Assembly (NCBI GenBank): GCA_900319625.1
Contig: ONPD01000005.1
Coordinates: 124,001-188,000, forward strand
DNA length: 64,000 nt
DNA from: an uncultured Treponema sp.
GTDB taxonomy: Bacteria > Spirochaetota > Spirochaetia > Treponematales > Treponemataceae
Direction of reading: 5' to 3'
Within the stretch, counting starts at the first letter, position 1, and each line of letters opens with the position of its first letter. The notes under the pieces are model-generated. The model was not told where the DNA came from and did no database searches. It saw nothing but the letters and a program-made list of their open reading frames with translations. A program made the translations under genes and the position numbers. Positions 8,424 to 16,859 of the stretch are shown here, piece by piece.

Positions 8424-10940
8424 TTAAAATTTCACCTTCATTCCGAAAGAAGGAATTGGAATTCCAAGGTTGAAATCAACTGATTCTGGGCTACTGCTCA
8501 TTTCGCCTGTGTACTTGTTGAAAGACTTGTCTCCTTTTGGTGAATAAAGGTTTACAAAAATATCCTGAAGGGCAAAATACCATTCCCAGCTTGTCTTTCC
8601 CCCGTTTGTTTTCCATTCGCGGGCAATGCGAAGATCCACAGGGCAGGAAATATTTGTGCGCAGGGTGTCGCTGTAAACCGAGCTTCTTGTGTAGCGCTGG
8701 ATAATAGTGCCGTCATCCATTTTTGCGGCATAGCAGGTAACATCGCCGGTTTTATCTTTTGGAGCGCCGGTTGCAAGTGTTCCTTTTACTGTGAAAGTCC
8801 AGCCCTTTCCGAAATGCCAGTTACTTACAAGGTTTAGGGTGTGAAAGCGGTGGTAAGACGGGAAATACCATTCATCCAAAGGACTTTTTGAAGTAGACTG
8901 TGCAAATTCATCATTTTTAATTCCGGCAGGATTTTTCAGCTTGGAATAAACGAATGAATAAGAAAGGTAGCCGTCCCAGGCAGAACCGATTTTCTTTTCA
9001 ATCATAGAATCAATTCCGAATACATAGCCCTTGCCGTTACTTTTTACAACCATTTCTACATCATTGTAATTGCTGGAAGAATCCGTTTTCTGATATGAGT
9101 AGATTCTTGAAAGATAGTATTTGTAGTAAGTTTCAAGCTTGAATTTCCAGCCGCCATAAAGACTTGCATCTGCACCAAGTACGCCAAGAAGGGCGCGGTT
9201 TGTCTGCATGTCAAAATCCTTAAGTCCCATTTCTTTTGTAAAAATCATAGTTTCGCGCGGAATTGAAACAAAAAGTCCTGAGCCAGCTGTAAAAGAAGCT
9301 TTTTCAAGAAGGCCTGTGTTTCTCCACGGGGTTATGGTGATTGTTGCACGAGGGCAAAGGTCCGGCACAAAGTTTACGCTGTAATTTTTATCGAAATTCT
9401 GAAGGCTTACAAATTCTCCCCTAAGACCGATTTCCGACTGAAAAAAGTCATTGTCGTTTCCGAATTTCCAGGAAGCAAAAAGGGCGCTGTCAAAAATACA
9501 GTTGCCGGCTGTCGAAGTAGAAAAATTAAGATTCTTGAACAGATAACCTTCCGGAGTTTCTACGTCTGTAAAGCCGCTGAAGGTATTTTTTGTTTTTGCA
9601 GACTGGAAAATTTCTTCGCTGCCCAGACAAAGATGATTTTTTGGCGAAAGTTCAAGCTCACTTTCAAAACGGCCTGTTACAAGGTGACTTTTTATATCCT
9701 CAGTATTATTAATTCCTATGTCGTTAATGGAGTAAGAGGCTCCCTTTGTAACGCCGGGATAAACCGAACCATATTTATCAACAAACTCATCGTTATATTT
9801 TACCCTGCCATTTTCCTTCTGGCTTAATTCCAGATCCTCAAACATTCCGTTGTAGGAAAGCAGCCAGTGAAGCTGAAGATTTTCGTTTGCAAGGTATTTT
9901 AAATTTATGCCGACCAAAGTCTGATAAATATCATAGTCCATTTTTGTACGGCTTTTGATATTTTTCTTTTCTTCCTCCTGGTCAAGAGAAAGTCCATCGC
10001 TTCCAAAAAAGCCGAGAAGAGAAACATCAAGTTCCGGAGACGGATTAAAATTGGCCTTTAGGAAAAAGTCGCGGATGTAGGGGGCACGTTCAATCATTTT
10101 TATTTCATCTACGCCCAGAGCTTTTGCTCCCCATACAACCAGATCCAGATAAGAAAGGTGAGTTCCTATAAGCATTCCGCCAACCTTTTTTCCGAAAGGA
10201 ATCTGAAAAAAGGCGTCCGCACAGGTTGTGGAAGTTCCTATGTTTGCATGGAATTTTTCGAAGTCAGGTTTAAGGGTTGTTGCTTCAAGAATTCCTGAAG
10301 AAGCGCGGCCATATTTTGCAGAAAAAACGCCGTTAGAAAGGGTGATTGAATCTACCATTGCAGGATTAAAAATCGAAACGCCGCCGCCCCAGTGATAAGG
10401 AAATAGAAGATACATTCCGTCCAGAAGACAGCCAAGCTCGCGGGGTTCTCCACCGCGCACAGAAGGCTCGCTTCCCCAGGCTCCGCTGTAAGAAACACCT
10501 GGCAGAGTTCGGACAGAAGCCATGCAGTCTTCGACAATTCCAATGTTTGCGGTGGTTTTCATTTCTTCTTTTGTCATTACTGTAGAAACGCCGGTCTTTT
10601 CTTCAGCTTTTTCAGGAGCGGAAGGGTTTACGACAAGCTCTTTGCCTTCGATTACGCTGGAAAGTGAAAGTTCAACTTCAATTTCTTCGTCAGTTCCATT
10701 GAAATTTACAGAAGTCTGCTTATAGCCGGGAAAAGAAACTGTGATTGTACCTTCGCTTACAGAATCCGGCAGATGAAGAAGGGCTTTTCCATCCTCATCT
10801 GCTTCGACAGTATCTGTTCCGTAAGAGATTTTTGCACCTTCAAGTGGAAAATCCAGATCTTTATCTACAACAGAAACTCTTAAATCGCCTGCAAAAGAAA
10901 AGGCAGGCAAAAACAAAACTAAAAATAATAATTTTTTCAT
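8424..10940 (-). CDS. TonB-dependent outer membrane receptor with N-terminal carboxypeptidase-like domain
   Basis: An 838-residue protein. A signal peptide (MKKLLFLVLFLPAFSFA) is followed by a CarboxypepD_reg/transthyretin-like beta domain (about 20-100; DLRVSVVDKDLDFPLEGAKI), a plug domain (about 115-220; MTKEEMKTTANIGIVEDCMAS, SVRGGEPRELGCLLDGMYL) and a large beta-barrel ending in aromatic GMKVKF, consistent with BAM-dependent insertion. The domain before the plug is typical of receptors for larger or complex ligands, but the substrate cannot be named. It lies 65 bases after the caspase-like gene and 55 before exbB, so receptor and energy complex are co-encoded. The start has a GAGG site that falls beside or within an inverted repeat. 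Confidence 0.9.
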   Translation of the reverse strand: MKKLLFLVLFLPAFSFAGDLRVSVVDKDLDFPLEGAKISYGTDTVEADEDGKALLHLPDSVSEGTITVSFPGYKQTSVNFNGTDEEIEVELSLSSVIEGKELVVNPSAPEKAEEKTGVSTVMTKEEMKTTANIGIVEDCMASVRTLPGVSYSGAWGSEPSVRGGEPRELGCLLDGMYLLFPYHWGGGVSIFNPAMVDSITLSNGVFSAKYGRASSGILEATTLKPDFEKFHANIGTSTTCADAFFQIPFGKKVGGMLIGTHLSYLDLVVWGAKALGVDEIKMIERAPYIRDFFLKANFNPSPELDVSLLGFFGSDGLSLDQEEEKKNIKSRTKMDYDIYQTLVGINLKYLANENLQLHWLLSYNGMFEDLELSQKENGRVKYNDEFVDKYGSVYPGVTKGASYSINDIGINNTEDIKSHLVTGRFESELELSPKNHLCLGSEEIFQSAKTKNTFSGFTDVETPEGYLFKNLNFSTSTAGNCIFDSALFASWKFGNDNDFFQSEIGLRGEFVSLQNFDKNYSVNFVPDLCPRATITITPWRNTGLLEKASFTAGSGLFVSIPRETMIFTKEMGLKDFDMQTNRALLGVLGADASLYGGWKFKLETYYKYYLSRIYSYQKTDSSSNYNDVEMVVKSNGKGYVFGIDSMIEKKIGSAWDGYLSYSFVYSKLKNPAGIKNDEFAQSTSKSPLDEWYFPSYHRFHTLNLVSNWHFGKGWTFTVKGTLATGAPKDKTGDVTCYAAKMDDGTIIQRYTRSSVYSDTLRTNISCPVDLRIAREWKTNGGKTSWEWYFALQDIFVNLYSPKGDKSFNKYTGEMSSSPESVDFNLGIPIPSFGMKVKF

Positions 10941-10941
10941 T

Positions 10942-10985
10942 TTTTGAAATCCTCGTTATCTTTTAGACACCCAGGGATTTCAAAA
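10942..10985 (-). promoter_or_regulatory. inverted repeat overlapping the receptor's ribosome binding site
   Basis: TTTTGAAATCC (10942-10952) and its exact reverse complement GGATTTCAAAA (10975-10985) form a perfect 11-base inverted repeat with a 22-base loop. On the minus strand the 3' arm contains the end of the GAGGAT ribosome binding site and runs to the ATG at 10940. Folding would partly hide the site. Confidence 0.6.
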
Positions 10986-11005
10986 CTGTTACTAAAGATT
11001 AAAAA

Positions 11006-13309
11006 TTATTTGAAGCAGTATTTTACTCCCAGGTCAAATTCAGGGAATAATCTGAAATCATCGGTAATTTTGATTATCATGTTCTTTTCAAACTTTTTGT
11101 AAACATTGCTGGATTCAAGATAATCCATAGTGAAGGAAAGACCTGCAAAAATATTCAGCTGCTTGACAGGTGAGAAACCAACAGAGCCTCTGATGCTTGG
11201 AATAAAAAGCTTAAAGAAATTCACGCTGAAGGAAACATCACTGTCTGTTCCGTCATCATCATCTGCAATTCTGTAAGCCTCAAAATCAAAATTAAATTTA
11301 TCAACCCTTGCTCTGGTTCCGAAGCCGTAAAGGAAATTGAATTTTTTGCTGCCGTCATAGTTATTGAAAAGGTAGCCGCCGCTTAAAGCAAAGCCTACAA
11401 TTGCGTAAAATTTTTCTTTTCCGGATCTAAGCGTAGCATGAATGTTTCTGTTTGAGGTAAAGGACATACCAAGCTCAAGAATTCCGTCATTGCAAAGATT
11501 TATAAGACCAATCTGAAGACCGTCGACATTTTTCGCAACGTTTACAATACCAAGCTGAAGGCCCTTTACATCATCAGCTTTATTAACTATGGCTGTAATT
11601 TGAGTACCTTTTACGTCCTTTGCATTGTTAATAATTGCGGAAATCTGCGCACCTTTTACATCTTTTGCATTATTTAAAACTGCAGAAATTTGACCGCCAG
11701 ACACATCATTTGCTGTATTAGAAATTCCGGCAATCTGGAAACCCTGGAGATTTCTTGCAGCATTCGTAATGCCAGAAATTTGAGCACCCTTTACATCCTC
11801 TGCTCGATTATATAAAGCAGAAAGCTGTTTTCCGCCAAGAATATTATCAGCTTTGTTAAAAATACTACTTATTTGAAGACCTCTGAAATCATCAGCCTTA
11901 TTAAAAATTGCAGCCATTTGAAGACCATTTAATTCGTGAACTGAGTTGAAAACGCCTGCAACCTGAACGCCGCTAACATAGCCGGCTTCGTTTACACCGA
12001 TTCCAAACATAATTCCATTTACTTTGTAAGTATTTGAATGGAAAAGTGAAAGGGAAAGAGGAGTTTTTATTTTTTTATTAGAAGAACGGGAAAATTCATT
12101 CATCACAAAAGAAAACTCAACCGGAACAAATTTTATGTCTTCCGGCAAGGTACCTGAATCAAAAGCTTCTTTATCATCAGAATCTGATTCATTCTCAGCG
12201 TCGTCTGCCCCGTCCGCATCCCTATCCCCGCGCACGCGGTTTGAAGCTGTCGCAACCAGGTTAAAGGAGTTTTCCGAAAGCTCGTAAATGCGGCCCGAAG
12301 TTACGGTAAAAGTTCCCTGCAAAGTCGCGGTATCTTCTATAATTGTTGCTGAATAATCACCTTTTTCAAGCGCAAGAAAAACCTGACTTCCGCTCACCTT
12401 GTTGATTTCCGAAACAAGCTTTCCGTTTTTATAGCGGATTAAAACCCGCCCCTGAAGCTTTTCCGAAAGATGTACGATGCAGTCTGAACTTGAAATATCC
12501 GACAGAACAAGGTCGCCCGAACCTACAAGTGTAATATTGTAGTTTGGATGCTGGGGCCCCGCGCTGGAATTTTCAGTTTTAGAAAGAGTCTCGCTGAAGG
12601 CGTAGGAATAAAGCTCGTTCAGGGTAACTTTTTTATCGCCGGAAGAGTCGGCAGCTCCGCGCAGGCCTGTGAGCATGGCATTTGTAAAAAAGGAAGAGCC
12701 GATTTCATCAGATTCCTGAGAAAATTCCTGAGATGAACTTGAAGAAAGATAGGCATGTCCCTTTACTACCGTAGAATCGTCGAGCAAAAAGGGCTTTTTC
12801 CTCTGACCGCCCTTTGTTCTGATAAAGTTTCCCGAATAGCAGGAATCAAGAATTACAACGTGAACATCACTTGGAACACTGGAAATTGCGGCTTTCAGCT
12901 CTGAATAATCATAGCTTGTGCGACCCAAAAGCAGGGCATTTTCATCCGAATGACCGGAATAATAAAAAATGAACTCCGAGCGTTTGGAATGCTGGCGGTT
13001 CTGACTTATCATTTCAGAAACCATCTGCAAAGCTTCGTCCAAATCGGCCTTTGAAGGATCAAGAAGAAGCAGCCCGTTGGAAGTCGGGATTCCGCCGATT
13101 TCAGCCATCGTTTTTTGAAAGGAAATGGCATCGCTTCCAGCATACAAAAGCCGCTGGTTGTTTTTTCCGCCCACGTTGGAACCGACATAAATTGCATAGC
13201 GTTCAACGCCAAGCTCTGAATTGCCGTTACTTTCTGCCGCAAAAAGTGCGCCTGAAGGCAATAAAAAGGCTGTAAAAATCAGAAGAATTAAAAATCTGAA
13301 TTTTTTCAT
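11006..13309 (-). CDS. secreted caspase-like (peptidase C14) protein with tandem surface repeats
   Basis: A 767-residue exported protein. A signal peptide covers residues 1-24. A caspase-fold domain follows (about 35-265) with the catalytic dyad visible as H120 (FYYSGHSDE) and C157 (VVILDSCYSG). A Ser-rich linker and an acidic segment near 355-375 (RDADGADDAENESDSDD) separate it from about eleven copies of a roughly 15-residue repeat of pattern xGxQIsaIxNxAxDv (about 430-600). This resembles the LA_2272-type surface repeats of Leptospira as I recall them. The last 150 residues are beta-rich and could form a small outer membrane barrel. Substrate and role are unknown. It lies 15 bases after the candidate sigma-regulator gene and upstream of the receptor gene. 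A GGAGAG site supports the ATG. Confidence 0.85.
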   Translation of the reverse strand: MKKFRFLILLIFTAFLLPSGALFAAESNGNSELGVERYAIYVGSNVGGKNNQRLLYAGSDAISFQKTMAEIGGIPTSNGLLLLDPSKADLDEALQMVSEMISQNRQHSKRSEFIFYYSGHSDENALLLGRTSYDYSELKAAISSVPSDVHVVILDSCYSGNFIRTKGGQRKKPFLLDDSTVVKGHAYLSSSSSQEFSQESDEIGSSFFTNAMLTGLRGAADSSGDKKVTLNELYSYAFSETLSKTENSSAGPQHPNYNITLVGSGDLVLSDISSSDCIVHLSEKLQGRVLIRYKNGKLVSEINKVSGSQVFLALEKGDYSATIIEDTATLQGTFTVTSGRIYELSENSFNLVATASNRVRGDRDADGADDAENESDSDDKEAFDSGTLPEDIKFVPVEFSFVMNEFSRSSNKKIKTPLSLSLFHSNTYKVNGIMFGIGVNEAGYVSGVQVAGVFNSVHELNGLQMAAIFNKADDFRGLQISSIFNKADNILGGKQLSALYNRAEDVKGAQISGITNAARNLQGFQIAGISNTANDVSGGQISAVLNNAKDVKGAQISAIINNAKDVKGTQITAIVNKADDVKGLQLGIVNVAKNVDGLQIGLINLCNDGILELGMSFTSNRNIHATLRSGKEKFYAIVGFALSGGYLFNNYDGSKKFNFLYGFGTRARVDKFNFDFEAYRIADDDDGTDSDVSFSVNFFKLFIPSIRGSVGFSPVKQLNIFAGLSFTMDYLESSNVYKKFEKNMIIKITDDFRLFPEFDLGVKYCFK

Positions 13310-13324
13310 TTTGATTTCTCTCCA

Positions 13325-14116
13325 TTATTCTTTTTTCAAGACAAAAATTGAGCCGTCTGCATCTTTAGGGAGGTAGGAACCCTTTTTCAAAAACTCAATA
13401 TCAATATTTTCTTTGCTTAATTTTTCAATTCCATTTAAATCAAAAGCTTTTTTGGATGCTACAAAAATAAAACATTCATAGTCCGGAGCATCGTCCAGAG
13501 AATATGAAAAGGAAAGGGGAACTTCCCCGCCGGTTTTCTGCAGCTTTTCGGCTTTCCAGGAGTTTTCAGGGAAGTGGCGGGTAATGTTTTTGTTTCCATC
13601 CACGCTGAAAATTACGCCGTAAGAATAAGTTCCCGGAAGGTAGGTGATTTGAATAAGGTCGTTTTCGCGGGCAAGAGAGCCGTTCTTAAGAAGAACTGCC
13701 TCACTACCATTCTGGCGGTACAGTCTGATTTGATGATGATTTTCACCTTTCAGACGGATATTTTCTTCTGAGACAGGACTGGCAGAAAGACCGCTCATGC
13801 TTTTATAGCTTCTCAGGGTAAGGGGAATCAAAAATGCCATAGCAAGTGCGGCCGCAGCTGAATATCTTAAAAGCGAAAGTTTTACGTGGTAAGGTGATTT
13901 TTTTGAAGATGCCGCAAGCTCATTTTTCTGCATCATTACTTTTTTGATTATTTCGCCTTTCATTGCTTCTGCGGGATAAGCTGAAAGAATCTCTTCATTT
14001 GATTTTCTAAGCTCAGCCAAAGCCGCCTGCAATTCTTCTTTTCCGTATTTTGTGTAGAAGTCTTTTTCGTTTTTTTCGCCGTTCAGAATCTCTTCTAATA
14101 ATAACTGTGGAATCAT
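13325..14116 (-). CDS. single-span membrane protein, candidate regulator of the adjacent sigma factor
   Basis: A 263-residue protein. Residues 1-80 are charged and helical, one membrane span is at about 86-104 (LRYSAAAALAMAFLIPLTL), and the rest is outside. The outer part has the pattern SLARENDLIQITY...YGVIFSVDGNKNITRHFPE, which resembles ActD-like/DUF4384 modules as I recall them. The start overlaps the sigma stop by 4 bases (ATGA), the usual arrangement for an anti-sigma factor, and the topology fits. No zinc anti-sigma HxxxCxxC motif is present, so the anti-sigma role is inferred from position and topology only. Confidence 0.65.
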   Translation of the reverse strand: MIPQLLLEEILNGEKNEKDFYTKYGKEELQAALAELRKSNEEILSAYPAEAMKGEIIKKVMMQKNELAASSKKSPYHVKLSLLRYSAAAALAMAFLIPLTLRSYKSMSGLSASPVSEENIRLKGENHHQIRLYRQNGSEAVLLKNGSLARENDLIQITYLPGTYSYGVIFSVDGNKNITRHFPENSWKAEKLQKTGGEVPLSFSYSLDDAPDYECFIFVASKKAFDLNGIEKLSKENIDIEFLKKGSYLPKDADGSIFVLKKE

Positions 14117-14616
14117 ATCTGCCCCCTGCCTGCCAATTTGATGGAAAACTTTTTCAGTTCCGAAAGCCTTTTTCTTACCCCGGAAACCGACATTCCAACA
14201 AGTTCTGCCGTTTCTTCAAGGGTGTGGGCGTCAACAAAGTGAAGGGTCGCAATAAGACAATCCTTCGAATCACGCTTAGAAAAAATGCTTTCCAGAATGA
14301 TTCCAGCTTCTATTTTTTCACGTTCAAGCTCAGAAAAATCATCGGCCATAGTTTCTTCTATCACAGAAAAATCAGGGCCGGCTCTAAGCTTGTCAGAACG
14401 GATTTTGTTCAGGCAAACACGGGTCGCCGTCACATAAAAAAGGCTGGAACAGATTTCTTTGATTTTGTAACTGCTGTCAAGAATACGGACAAAAACATCC
14501 TGCATGGCGTCCAGAGCCTTATCCTCATCTTTGAGAATTGCCCTGCAGCGCCTTAAAACCATGGGGCCGAACTTCTGATACAAATCATTAAAATCATCTG
14601 GTTTCAAAGTTTTCAT
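14113..14616 (-). CDS. ECF-type sigma-70 family RNA polymerase sigma factor
   Basis: A 167-residue protein with sigma region 2 at about residues 10-70 (YQKFGPMVLRRCRAILKD, DAMQDVFVRIL) and a region 4 helix-turn-helix at about 125-160 (HTLEETAELVGMSVSGVRKR). Size and two-domain layout fit an extracytoplasmic-function sigma factor. It is the first gene of the operon and probably directs transcription of some or all of it, and perhaps of other loci. Translation start is supported by GGAG ten bases upstream. Confidence 0.9.
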   Translation of the reverse strand: MKTLKPDDFNDLYQKFGPMVLRRCRAILKDEDKALDAMQDVFVRILDSSYKIKEICSSLFYVTATRVCLNKIRSDKLRAGPDFSVIEETMADDFSELEREKIEAGIILESIFSKRDSKDCLIATLHFVDAHTLEETAELVGMSVSGVRKRLSELKKFSIKLAGRGQI

Positions 14617-14636
14617 TCTGGTATAACTCCGTCCAT

Positions 14637-14642
14637 ATTATA
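14637..14642 (-). promoter_or_regulatory. -10 hexamer of the sigma / caspase-like / TonB operon
   Basis: A perfect TATAAT on the minus strand lies 20 bases before the sigma factor start at 14616. The predicted first base is about 14630, giving a short leader that still contains GGAG. No good TTGACA-like -35 is seen at 16-18 bases, so the promoter may need an activator or the ECF sigma factor. Confidence 0.5.
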
Positions 14643-14673
14643 AGACACGTAAAACCGGAAAATGTGTTACTTT

Positions 14674-15297
14674 TTATTTGCAGAGAAGCAGAAGTCCTTC
14701 TACAATCGCCTTGTGTTCTTCAGGAGCAATGCGGGCATAGAGGGTGTCCGGGTCGTCGCCTGGCATAACAGGAACTTTTTTCTGAATCAGGATTTTTCCG
14801 CCGTCACATTCGCTGCTTACAAGGTGGATGGTACAGCCGCTTTCTTTTTCGCCTGCGGCTAAAACAGCTTCGTGAACGTGGTGTCCCCACATACCGACTC
14901 CACCGAACTTTGGAAGGAGAGCCGGATGCAGGTTTATAATTTTATCTTTATATTCTTCAAGGATTTTTCCGCTTAAAACAGTGAGCCAGCCGGCCTGAAC
15001 AATTGCCTGAGCGCCGAACTCGCGGCATTTTGCAAGTACGGCATCAGAAACTGCAAGTCGCTTTTCGTCGCGGCTGGCAGCCTTAGCAACATCAGCACCC
15101 ATAACGGCAAAAGGAGAACAGATTACGCCGGGAATTCCAGCCTTAGCGGCACGTTCCAGGGCAAAGGCCTTTTTTGTGTCTGAAATTACGCAGACAATTT
15201 CGTAAGGGCAAGCATCACCCTGTGCAATCTGGTAATCAATTAAAGCCTGTAAGTTTGTTCCGCCACCGCTGACGAGCACGGCTGTTTTAAGTTTCAT
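14674..15297 (-). CDS. purN: phosphoribosylglycinamide formyltransferase (GART 1)
   Basis: A 207-residue PurN that transfers a formyl group from 10-formyl-THF to GAR in purine synthesis. Family features include AVLVSGGGTNLQALID at the N-terminus, the IINLHPALLPKFGG motif with catalytic His, and HLVSSECDGGKIL with the catalytic aspartate. The usual Asn of the INIHPSLLP-type motif is conserved. It starts 3 bases after purM, so the two are translationally close. The formyl donor could be supplied by the Fhs encoded at 51743. Confidence 0.95.
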   Translation of the reverse strand: MKLKTAVLVSGGGTNLQALIDYQIAQGDACPYEIVCVISDTKKAFALERAAKAGIPGVICSPFAVMGADVAKAASRDEKRLAVSDAVLAKCREFGAQAIVQAGWLTVLSGKILEEYKDKIINLHPALLPKFGGVGMWGHHVHEAVLAAGEKESGCTIHLVSSECDGGKILIQKKVPVMPGDDPDTLYARIAPEEHKAIVEGLLLLCK

Positions 15298-15300
15298 AAA

Positions 15301-16395
15301 TTAGTCCTCAAAAATAACGCTATCTTTCTGACCTTTAACTTCGCCCTTGGCATACTCTACGCGGCCGATTTTGTAGGCTTTCATATCAGGGCAGTAGTCT
15401 TTGTGGTATTTAGAAGCATTTGCGTTGAACATTGCAAGAATATCATCAGCTTCTTTTGCGCTGACTGCAAGCACAAAACCGATTCCCATGTTGAAAGTAT
15501 TGTAAATAGAAGCAGTATCAGCGCCACGGCGGATAAGTTCGCCGAATACAGGAGGAATATCCCAGCTGCCGCGGTTAATAACAGAAATCAGCTGCTTTTT
15601 TCCTTCTTTAGCCTTTGGATACATACGTGGAATATTTTCGTAGAATCCGCCGCCTGTAACGTGAACCATACCGTGAACAGCCTTGCGGTATTTTTTCAAA
15701 ACTTCCATAACAGGCTTAACGTAAATGCGGGTAGGAGTGAGCAGAACTTGGCCAATAGTTTTACCGGTATCTTTTCCGTCAATCTGGAATGGATCATCAA
15801 AATTCTGAACAAGCTTGCGGACAAGGCTGAAACCATTAGAGTGCACACCTGTCGAGCTCAAACCAATCAAAACATCGCCTTCGCGGATATCCTGACCAGT
15901 TATCATTTCTTTCTTTTCGCCAACACCAACGCCAAAGCCGGCAAGGTCATATTTTCCGTCATCATAAAAATCAGGCATTTCAGCAGTTTCGCCGCCAAGA
16001 AGAGCACAGCCGGTATCAACACAACCGTCAGCAACGCCCTTTACAAGGTCAGCAGCAACATCAGCATCAAGCTTTCCGCAGGCAACATAATCAAGGAAGA
16101 AGGAAGTCTGAACACCTGAACAGAGAATGTCGTTTACGCTCATCGCAACACAGTCAATTCCCACAGTGTCATATTTTTTCATTTTGAAGGCAATGTCCAG
16201 TTTTGTACCAACGCCGTCAGTTCCACTAACAATTACAGGATTTTTATATCCCTTTGGAACCTCAAACATTCCGTTAAAACTTCCCAAACCAGTCAAAAGT
16301 CCCGGAATTGCAGTTCTCTTTGCGTGTTCCTTGTACTTATCAACTGCGCGATAACCTTCTTCTACGTCTACACCTGATTCTTTGTAAGATGCCAT
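15301..16395 (-). CDS. purM: phosphoribosylformylglycinamidine cyclo-ligase (AIR synthetase)
   Basis: A 364-residue PurM that closes the imidazole ring (FGAM to AIR with ATP). Clear motifs are the N-terminal YKESGVDVEEGYRAVDKYK, SGTDGVGTKLDIAF, MSVNDILCSGV and the ALLGGETAEMPDFY segment. A ribosome binding site AGGAGC lies 6 bases before the ATG. It probably belongs to a purE-purM-purN transcription unit, but a four-helix-bundle gene with flanking repeats now lies between purE and purM. Confidence 0.96.
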   Translation of the reverse strand: MASYKESGVDVEEGYRAVDKYKEHAKRTAIPGLLTGLGSFNGMFEVPKGYKNPVIVSGTDGVGTKLDIAFKMKKYDTVGIDCVAMSVNDILCSGVQTSFFLDYVACGKLDADVAADLVKGVADGCVDTGCALLGGETAEMPDFYDDGKYDLAGFGVGVGEKKEMITGQDIREGDVLIGLSSTGVHSNGFSLVRKLVQNFDDPFQIDGKDTGKTIGQVLLTPTRIYVKPVMEVLKKYRKAVHGMVHVTGGGFYENIPRMYPKAKEGKKQLISVINRGSWDIPPVFGELIRRGADTASIYNTFNMGIGFVLAVSAKEADDILAMFNANASKYHKDYCPDMKAYKIGRVEYAKGEVKGQKDSVIFED

Positions 16396-16413
16396 TTTTT
16401 GCTCCTGATTTTA

Positions 16414-16444
16414 GGAAATAGTTAATAGGGGATAGGAAATAGTT
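16414..16444 (+). repeat. left inverted arm, four heptamers
   Basis: Units at 16414 (GGAAATA), 16421 (GTTAATA), 16428 (GGGGATA) and 16435 (GGAAATA), then GTT. It lies in the purM upstream gap, ahead of the purM ribosome binding site in the direction of transcription. Confidence 0.75.
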
Positions 16445-16462
16445 TTTCTCATCCACATATTT

Positions 16463-16828
16463 CTAATTCCGAATTTTCAAATTCTGCTTTATTTTTGTAA
16501 GCATTTTTCGTATTTCAGTTATTAAATCAAATGTCTTTTTTAAATCATTTGATTCCATATATCCAATCCGTTCACACAATAATAATTGCGTTTCTAATTC
16601 AGCAATTGAACCTCGCGCAACAGAAAGAAAATAACTATATTCTTTTCTTGAATCTCTTGCATTTCCTTCGGCAATATTAGATGGAATAGAGACTGCAGAT
16701 CGACGTATCTGATCAGAAAGAGCATAAAACTCTTCTTTTGGAAGTTTTTTTACAAGTTGATAAACTTCAGAAACTAAATCCATTGATTTCTTCCAGACAA
16801 TCAACTCCTTATAATCTAAGACTTCCAT
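16463..16828 (-). CDS. four-helix-bundle protein of the S23 / 23S rRNA intervening-sequence family
   Basis: A 121-residue, all-helical protein with the family pattern: YKELIVWKKSMDLVSEVYQL, then DQIRRSAVSIPSNIAEGNAR, then YSYFLSVARGSIAELETQLL. Relatives are encoded in 23S rRNA intervening sequences of Leptospira and as orphan genes in many bacteria; the DGR accessory protein Avd has a similar fold. The function of the orphan forms is not established. Here it is inserted between purE and purM, is AT-rich relative to both, and is enclosed by inverted heptamer arms, one of which supplies its translation start region (AGGG about 9 bases upstream). Confidence 0.9.
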   Translation of the reverse strand: MEVLDYKELIVWKKSMDLVSEVYQLVKKLPKEEFYALSDQIRRSAVSIPSNIAEGNARDSRKEYSYFLSVARGSIAELETQLLLCERIGYMESNDLKKTFDLITEIRKMLTKIKQNLKIRN

Positions 16829-16859
16829 AACTATTCCCTATTTACTATCTCCTATTCCC
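16829..16859 (-). repeat. right inverted arm, four heptamers
   Basis: Read on the minus strand: GGGAATA, GGAGATA, GTAAATA, GGGAATA, then GTT, directly before the ATG of the four-helix-bundle gene. It touches the purE stop codon. Confidence 0.75.

Larger units (their letters stand above)
16414..16859 (-). mobile_element. small candidate mobile element: four-helix-bundle gene between heptamer-built inverted repeats
   Basis: A stretch of about 446 bases is bounded by 31-base arms at 16414-16444 and 16829-16859. The left arm and the reverse complement of the right arm match at 23 of 31 positions. Each arm is four 7-base units of consensus GNNNATA followed by GTT. The right arm starts directly after the start codon side of the enclosed gene and ends on the first base of the purE stop codon. 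The inside is visibly more AT-rich than the pur genes. No transposase is present and no target duplication was recognised. Confidence 0.6.

Noticed and set aside
13325..14116. Zinc-binding anti-sigma factor (ZAS)
   Set aside because: No HxxxCxxC motif; only topology and gene overlap support a sigma-regulator role.
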